From the NCBI GenBank assembly GCA_037074705.1, contig CM073591.1:10057087-10121086 (forward strand): 64,000 nt of DNA. Direction: 5' to 3'. Source of the DNA: Zhengitettix transpicula. Lineage: Eukaryota > Arthropoda > Insecta > Orthoptera > Tetrigidae. Of the stretch, positions 58,063 through 64,000 are shown in pieces (the first letter of the stretch is position 1; every line of letters starts with the position of its first letter). The notes under the pieces are model-generated. The model saw only the letters and a list, made by a program, of their open reading frames with translations. It was not told the origin of the DNA and searched no databases. A program made the translations under genes and the position numbers.

Positions 58063-59290
58063 TAAACATGAAAAGAAGAAGGAGGAGGAGGAGGAGGTTG
58101 AGGAGGAGGACGATGAGGAAGAGGTCGAGGATGAGGAGGAGGAGGAGGATGAGGAGGAGGAGGAGGAGGTCGATGAGGAGGAAGAGGAGGAGGAGGAGAA
58201 GAAGGATGAGGAGGAGAAGTATGAGGAGGAGGAGGATGAGGATAAGTAGGAGATCGAGGAGGAGGAGGAGGAGAAGGAGGAGGTCGAGGAGGAGGAGTAG
58301 GAGGACGAGGAGAATGATGAGGAGGAGGAGGATGAGGAGAAGGAGGAGATCGAGGTGGAGGAGGAGTAGGAGAAGGAGGAGGTCGAGGAGGAGGGGGAGT
58401 AAGAGGAGGAGGAGAATGATGAGGAGGAGAAGGATGAGGATAAGGAGGAGATCGAGGAGGAGGAGAAGGAGGAGGAGGAGAAGGAGGAGGAGTAGGAGAA
58501 GGAGGAGGTCGAGGAGGAGGAGGAGGAGAAGAAGGATGAGGAGAAGGAGGAGAAAGAGGAAGTCGAGGAGGATGAGGAGGAGAAGAAGGAGGAGGAGAAG
58601 GATGAGAAGAAGGTCGAGGAGGAGGATGAGGAGGAGGACGTCAAGGAGGACGAGGAGGAGGTCGAGGTGGAGAAGGTCGAGGAGGAGGAGGAGTAGGAGG
58701 AGGAGGAGAATGATGACGAGGAGAAGGATGAGGATAAGGAGGAGATCGAGGAGGAGGAGAAGGAGGAGGAGGAGTAGGAGAAGGAGGTCGAGGAGGAGGA
58801 GGAGGAGAAGAAGGAGGAGGAGAAGGAGGAGAAAGAGGAAGTCGAGGAGGATGAGGAGAAGAAGAAGGAGGAGGAGGAGGTCGAGGAGGAGGACGTCGAG
58901 GTGGACGTGGAGGAGGTCGAGGAGGAGGACGTCGAGGTGGACGTGGAGGAGGTCGAGGTGGAGGAGGTCGAGGAGGAGGAGGTGTAGGAAGAGGAGGAGA
59001 AGGAGGAGGAGAAGGAGTAGGTCGAGGAGGAGGAGGTCAAGGAGGAGAGGAGAAAAAGGATGATGAGGAGGAGGAGGTCGAGAACGAGGAGGAGGTCGAG
59101 GAGGAGGAGAAGGAGGAGGAGGGGGAGAAGGAGGAGGAGAAGGAGAAGGTCGAGGAGGAGGAGGAGGTCGAGGAGGAGGAGGAGGAGGATGTCGAAGAGG
59201 AGGAGGAGTCGAAGGAGGAGGAGAAGGTGGAGGTCGAGGCGGATGAGGAGGAGGAGAAGGAGAAGGAGGAGGAGGAGGAGATGGAGTATA
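58063..59290. repeat. 1.2-kb GAG/GGA purine array with GGTCGAGGAGG interruptions
   Basis: The top strand is nearly all purine, with regular TCGAGG, GATGAGG and AGAAGG interruptions. Frames over 300 codons on both strands are poly-Arg or poly-Ser/Leu and arise from triplet composition. Such mirror-symmetric tracts can form triplex DNA. Confidence 0.97.
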
Positions 59291-60808
59291 TTGAGTTCAA
59301 TATCTGTGATATTTAAAAAATGCATTTAAGAATTGAAACGGCAACATTTATGTTTAAATAACCATATCTTTAATCAACACACGTGGAGATTTTGCAAAAT
59401 ATTATAATAATCAATAATAGAACAATTTCTTCCATCTTATAAATAACACAGTACAGTGAAGAAACTCATGATCGGTCGTGACGTCATCAAAAAAACAAAA
59501 ATAAACGAATTGAATGAAATGTTGAGTAATTCGTTCCTTTCCTTTGTTTATCCTGGACGAAGTAACTGTAGCGGGAAGGGGGGAGGAGGGATGAATGTCA
59601 TTAACAGAGATAAACTAACAATTAGTGACCATTTGCAGAGAGGTTCATTTAGCACGAGTTGATTTGTTTGTCTGTCTGGCGATTCCATTCGTCCTCCTCC
59701 TCTACACTGATGCAATAGTGGGACCATTACGTATACTACGTAGACGAGGACGATAATAGGCAACAATGACGAACACAACAACAATGAAAATTAATCAAAG
59801 TGGGATGAAATCGACACCCCGACAATATAAAATATCTCAAAACAAGGGGGGATGATAATAATAATAATGTATTAAGTAGACAATTTTCAAAAAGCGAAAT
59901 AAAGATTGAAATAGGAAAAAGACTTGAAGGTTAAAGGATTTCTACGTTAGGGGATAAGCGAAAATAAAGCTTAAAATACAAAATAAAATCAACGATAGGG
60001 AAAAACTAGTTAATAATTAATTAGAGTTTTAATTAGAATTATTAACATCACTTATACTGTCTTGTTTATTGACAGAAACGGTTCAGAGGGAGACGCGATC
60101 ACGCATTCTTGCTCCTTGAGTAATTTTTAATCTCTTAGTTAGTCCTTAAGTACTGAATCTTCGATTAGTCCTCGAGGTCATCGGAGTATTTCCAACGGCT
60201 CTTGAATTCCTATGAGAGGATCCTAATTAATAACCGACGGAAACGTTTTCCGTTGTTTTATTATTCACCTTTGATGGAACGCAAACTCTTGAGAGAGAGA
60301 GATTTTAATCCGTCGGCGTCTCTCCTCCTCTCTGAAGATGAATTATTCAGTGTGAGAGCAAACGTTTCTTTCCCTTCCGTTAATCAGCGGATCCCCAAGC
60401 CAGCGTCTTCAAAGACCTTCGTGTTAGGAGGAGGAGGAGGAGGCCAGAATTAACAGACAAGTTTCCACCAGCTGCGACTTTGTTCCTCGTAGTGAAAGAC
60501 CATCCATAGTCTGGATGGAACCAGGAGAGGGACACGGCTCAAAAATAATTATATATTGTGTTCAAAATAATTGCCTCATACCTAAAACCCCCACAGAGAG
60601 AAATTAGGATGTAGCGTAGACTACGGACAATAGGAAAATACACGGAGAAGATACTAAAATAAAGGAGAAAACATAGCAGAGGTAAGGAAATAAAAAGGAT
60701 AAAAATATTTATAAACAAAATGTAATACACAAAAGTAACCTGAAATAATAAAGGTTCTTGAGTGAATTAGAAAAATGATACGAAACGTGGATGTGTCAAA
60801 GTATAAAC
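59291..60808. other. Unassigned AT-rich sequence
   Basis: A TGACGTCA site is at 59479. An 83-codon plus-strand frame at 60202-60453 has balanced composition but no known motif and ends in a GGA run. No gene is supported. Confidence 0.5.
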
Positions 60809-61325
60809 AAAAAAACCTCTTTTTTTAGGGTACCAGACTACATGAGGCTAATTCACAAGATGGCAACTCCCCTTTAATAGCATAGGAAGGGATTTGAAAG
60901 GGGGGGATGCGGAAGGGTGGAGGAAGGTAGCCAAGGGTTTACTAGGGGCCCCCGGGCTATGGTTTAAGGATCCCACCCCCGCGGCAATTCGCCTAAAAGT
61001 GATGCAGGGAAAACCCTGGAAAAACCTGCATCAGGTAGGTCGGGCTCTTGGTACTTGTCCCACGCCATTCCCTTGGATGGCGGGAGAAAGAAGTTTGCTG
61101 TGGGGTCGCAGCATTCCCCTTCTCCGTGCCTTGACCAGTTTAGGAGGCAGCTGGCCGACTGTTCCAATAGGAGCAGATGACAAGTCTTACCGTATGCCCC
61201 AAGGTCTGTGACCCTGGAACATACACCTCTGCCTCGGCATGTGGGAAACCTTAGTTCAAAAAACCAGAGAGAGGAGGAGGCATCCCCAAAGGTAGTCTCC
61301 GCCAGAGCTATAAATAAAAAACCTC
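60809..61325 (-). mobile_element. Family B element with a 10-bp target-site duplication
   Basis: AAAAAACCTC flanks both sides (within 60809-60819 and at 61316-61325). The left end has a T-run and AGGGTACCAGACTACATGAG. The right end stops near GTAGTCTCCGCCAGAGCT, short of the hairpin, so the copy is slightly 5'-truncated. Confidence 0.9.
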
Positions 61326-61948
<623 letters not shown>

Positions 61949-62063
61949 TAGGGCAATAGGCTACATGAGGGTAATCCACATGGTGGCAACTCCTCTTTAA
62001 TAACATAGGAAGGGATTTGAAAGGGGGGATGCGGAAGGGTAGAGGAAGGTAGCCAAGGGTTAC
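61949..62063 (-). mobile_element. Family B element, strongly 5'-truncated
   Basis: Only about 115 bp remain, from the T-run and AGGGCAATAGGCTACATGAG to AGCCAAGGGTTA. It keeps the A-tail end, supporting retroposition with early stop. Confidence 0.88.
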
Positions 62064-62344
62064 ACGGATAATTGTAAATATTATGTCGGGAACTATATTC
62101 AGCAGCAACTTCTCCACGAATTAATTTATTATTCCGTTCTAAACTGTCGGCTGCTGGCAAGTGATTGTTAGAAACAATGTTCTTTCAGGCGAGTGTTTAA
62201 TGCCCTATCTGTTTGTCCTATGTAACAAGCATTGCAGTCTTTACAGGAAAACTATTATGCTATAATTGTCTAAATTATTGATATGATCTTAGCCGCTGTT
62301 TTATGTTAAAATTATCGATGATTGATTATATATATGTGTGTGTG

Positions 62345-62620
62345 TGTCTATCTGGGTAACCGGCGTTGCCCGGGTTGTTGTAATTAAACTCGTCGAAATC
62401 CGTAAACCCCTCCCCCCCCCGGATTTGACTGTATTTTAATTTAACGCCTTCTCTATTCGCACCCTTAATGGTACTCGCCTCCCATTCAGACAGGAGTTTC
62501 AAATTATACACATGCAACATCGGGAGAAACACTTTCAATCTCTTTGATCCCTGAAAAAAAAATTTTATCCGATGCAAATTTCGGCCGTTTTAGCATGTTT
62601 GAAAATTTACCCCCATCAGG
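62345..62620 (+). mobile_element. Family A element, single unit
   Basis: AACCGGCGTTGCCCGGGTTG starts it, and TTTCGGCCGTTTTAGCATGT with TTTGAAAATTTACC ends it. No CATA end. Confidence 0.82.
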
Positions 62621-62630
62621 ACTAGTGTAT

Positions 62631-62632
<2 letters not shown>

Positions 62633-62674
<42 letters not shown>
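62633..62674. repeat. (AT)n microsatellite
   Basis: About 42 bp of AT repeats. Confidence 0.95.
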
Positions 62675-62677
<3 letters not shown>

Positions 62678-62737
62678 TACTTCCATTAATAAAGAATCTA
62701 CATTTTACTTTAATTTAATTTAATTTTCTAATATAAT

Positions 62738-62932
62738 AGACTGCTCGTGTGTTTCTATGTTCCGCATACAAATCCCCCTCCCCTTTAGAATTTAGTACAC
62801 GTGTTTCTTGTTACCAGGAAACTGTGTGATGGGAGGGGGGTGGGGGGGGTGGAACACACGTCTACCAACCACAAGGGACGAGGTGGGGCGGACGGGATTT
62901 TGAAACATGCTTAAACGCCCGATATTGGGCGT
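62738..62932 (-). mobile_element. Family A 3' end, reverse orientation
   Basis: TATGTTCCGCATACAAATC, TAGTACACGTGTTTCTTG and AAACATGCTTAAACGCCCGA are the inverse of the family A 3' module. Together with 62345-62620 it forms opposed pieces around an AT tract. Confidence 0.75.
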
Positions 62933-62933
62933 C

Positions 62934-63005
62934 GAAATAACTGAAGCAAATTTTTCGTCAGTTTTTGACTTACGTTACCGTCTATGTCTACTTAGACCCT
63001 ATAAT
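62934..63005 (-). repeat. Inverted repeat arm (pair at 61700-61772)
   Basis: GTTTTTGACTTACGTTACCG and TCTATGTCTACTTAG mirror the left arm about 1.2 kb away. Confidence 0.8.
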
Positions 63006-63654
63006 ATACACATATATAACCTTCTCGATAAAAAAAATACCAGATAATAGTCAAAATGTCTATTTTAAGATGTTATTCCTTTAGAAACTTGGGGGTCGGG
63101 GAGAGGGTGGGGGGGGGGGTTGCTTAATAAACTGAAATATAGACAGAGGCGGATGAATCCAAGTGAACACTAAGAGTCCACACATGACGTTTTATTTATT
63201 TTACTCGTAAAAAAACTAATATCACCAATGTGAGGGGTTGAAGTAGTCCAAGGAGGGTGGGGGGGGTAGTTTCCACATTAATTGATCAGTTAATATTTCT
63301 TTTAAAATACTTTTAAGCGTCCACGGTTTTTAATCTTGAAGCCAAGTAGCTTAAATTTGGGTTTGTCTTTCTTTTATTACGACCCCAACCCCCGTGTCTG
63401 TTCCATGAGCTGTGTTATTCTCCTTGCAGGTGTAAGAGAGGGAGGGGGGGGGTTTATGAAGCGCAGCTCGCTTGTTGGTTTCGTAGTTTACCCGCCTCTG
63501 CCGCCGCCACCAGCAACTCCGCAGCGTCACAAATGAAGCGTTACGTAACTCCATTGTCTCCCGACGAGGTTTCGCCACCTTAACAAACGACGTTTTACAC
63601 GACTAGAACCCAATTTCACTTCGTTAACAGGTTCTAAAACTTCGTTACCTTGGC
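63006..63654. other. Unassigned sequence with G-runs
   Basis: G-runs at 63109-63119 and near 63260 and 63446. Short frames near 63336-63578 overlap on both strands and are unrecognised. Confidence 0.5.
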
Positions 63655-64000
63655 AGACAAACGAACTTTACGACAATAGGGGAAGGGGGATACGGGGGCG
63701 GGGAGCCGCCATGAGTAAATTGGAAGGGCGACGTCTTATTATTGTCATTATTATGGCGGTTTAGTCAGCGCGACTCCCGCGCGCGCGCGCCACCTACGCT
63801 CACAACCCCGCGCCACGAACCCCTGCCTGACGGCCGTGGCCGTGGTTTTCAGAGAACTGCAGAACTGAACCCTCGTGGTCCGGTCACGTGGTGCAATGAC
63901 ACGTGGAAACGTGAATTTGATTGGTCGGCGCCAGGAAGAGTTTCGAGGTTCGAGTTTGGAAAAATATCTTCTCCGCTGCTCCTAGAACCCTGGCTTTTGT
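63655..64000. promoter_or_regulatory. CpG-rich, promoter-like segment at the window edge
   Basis: The segment is CpG-dense (GCGCGCGCGCGCC near 63780). It contains CCGCCATG, TATGGCGG, a CACGTG E-box in GGTCACGTGG and ATTGGTCGG (an inverted CCAAT box). The neighbourhood is otherwise AT-rich, so this may be the island of a gene beyond the right edge. No frame can be assigned within the window. Confidence 0.35.

Noticed and set aside
57973..59325. Frames of 450 and 331 codons on opposite strands
   Set aside because: Both are triplet-composition by-products of the GAG-rich array (poly-Ser/Leu and poly-Arg). No non-repetitive domain is present.

Overview
This window reads as gene-poor, AT-rich intergenic DNA from an animal, most likely a marine or other invertebrate. 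The evidence is abundant long microsatellites of (AT)n, (GA)n, (TCTA/TCTC)n and (GT)n type, long G:C homopolymers, several interspersed elements with target-site duplications, nested insertions and no prokaryotic gene organisation. I could not recognise one protein-coding gene, tRNA, rRNA or CRISPR array. Open frames longer than about 100 codons lie in simple-sequence or tandem-repeat DNA, inside repeat elements, or in unrecognisable sequence with competing frames. A crustacean-like genome would fit the microsatellite load, but that is only inference. No species is claimed.

Three repeat systems dominate. Family A begins with a small hairpin (CCCGG/CCGGG in CCCGGCGTTGCCCGGG), carries variable numbers of internal tandem units marked by GACATCCATAACC, and ends in GTAGATTTGTAT followed by a (CATA)n tract. 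This architecture resembles non-autonomous Helentron-type (HINE/pearl) elements. Family B is a roughly 520-bp non-coding element with a 10-bp hairpin at one end and an A-rich tail at the other. Its copies are often truncated at the hairpin end, as expected for a SINE-like retroelement. A second group shares its central core. A third set of scattered sites has the layout CTGANGA, short stem-loop, GAAACGTC, which resembles the hammerhead-ribozyme core found in Penelope-like elements.

Layout: 0.7-1.5 kb family A; 2.6-4.1 kb 91-bp satellite; 4.9-5.4 kb tandem duplication; 5.8-7.1 kb family A array; 7.8-8.6 kb possible LTR remnant; 9.0-14.6 kb family A copies around a CRE-bearing tandem array (12.0-12.9 kb); 14.8-15.6 kb microsatellite; 16.1-22.5 kb AT minisatellites and a broken inverted repeat; 23.5-25.95 kb pyrimidine-rich arrays; 26.5-31.1 kb mixed elements; 32.3-35.2 kb a foldback-like element with a 1.3-kb tandem core; 38-40 kb a 54-bp repeat split by family B; 41.6-42.8 kb GA-rich DNA with family A; 44-46.4 kb an inverted pair of core-sharing repeats plus family B; 47-51.3 kb family B copies; 51.5-57.5 kb tandem repeats and opposed family A arrays; 58.1-59.3 kb a GAG-rich array; 60.8-63 kb further element copies; and a CpG-rich, promoter-like right edge.

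The most unusual signals are 31 copies of the palindrome TGACGTCA (the CREB/ATF site; roughly one expected), the repeated hammerhead-like motifs, the foldback element and the core shared between two short-element groups. All functional statements are inference from sequence pattern.
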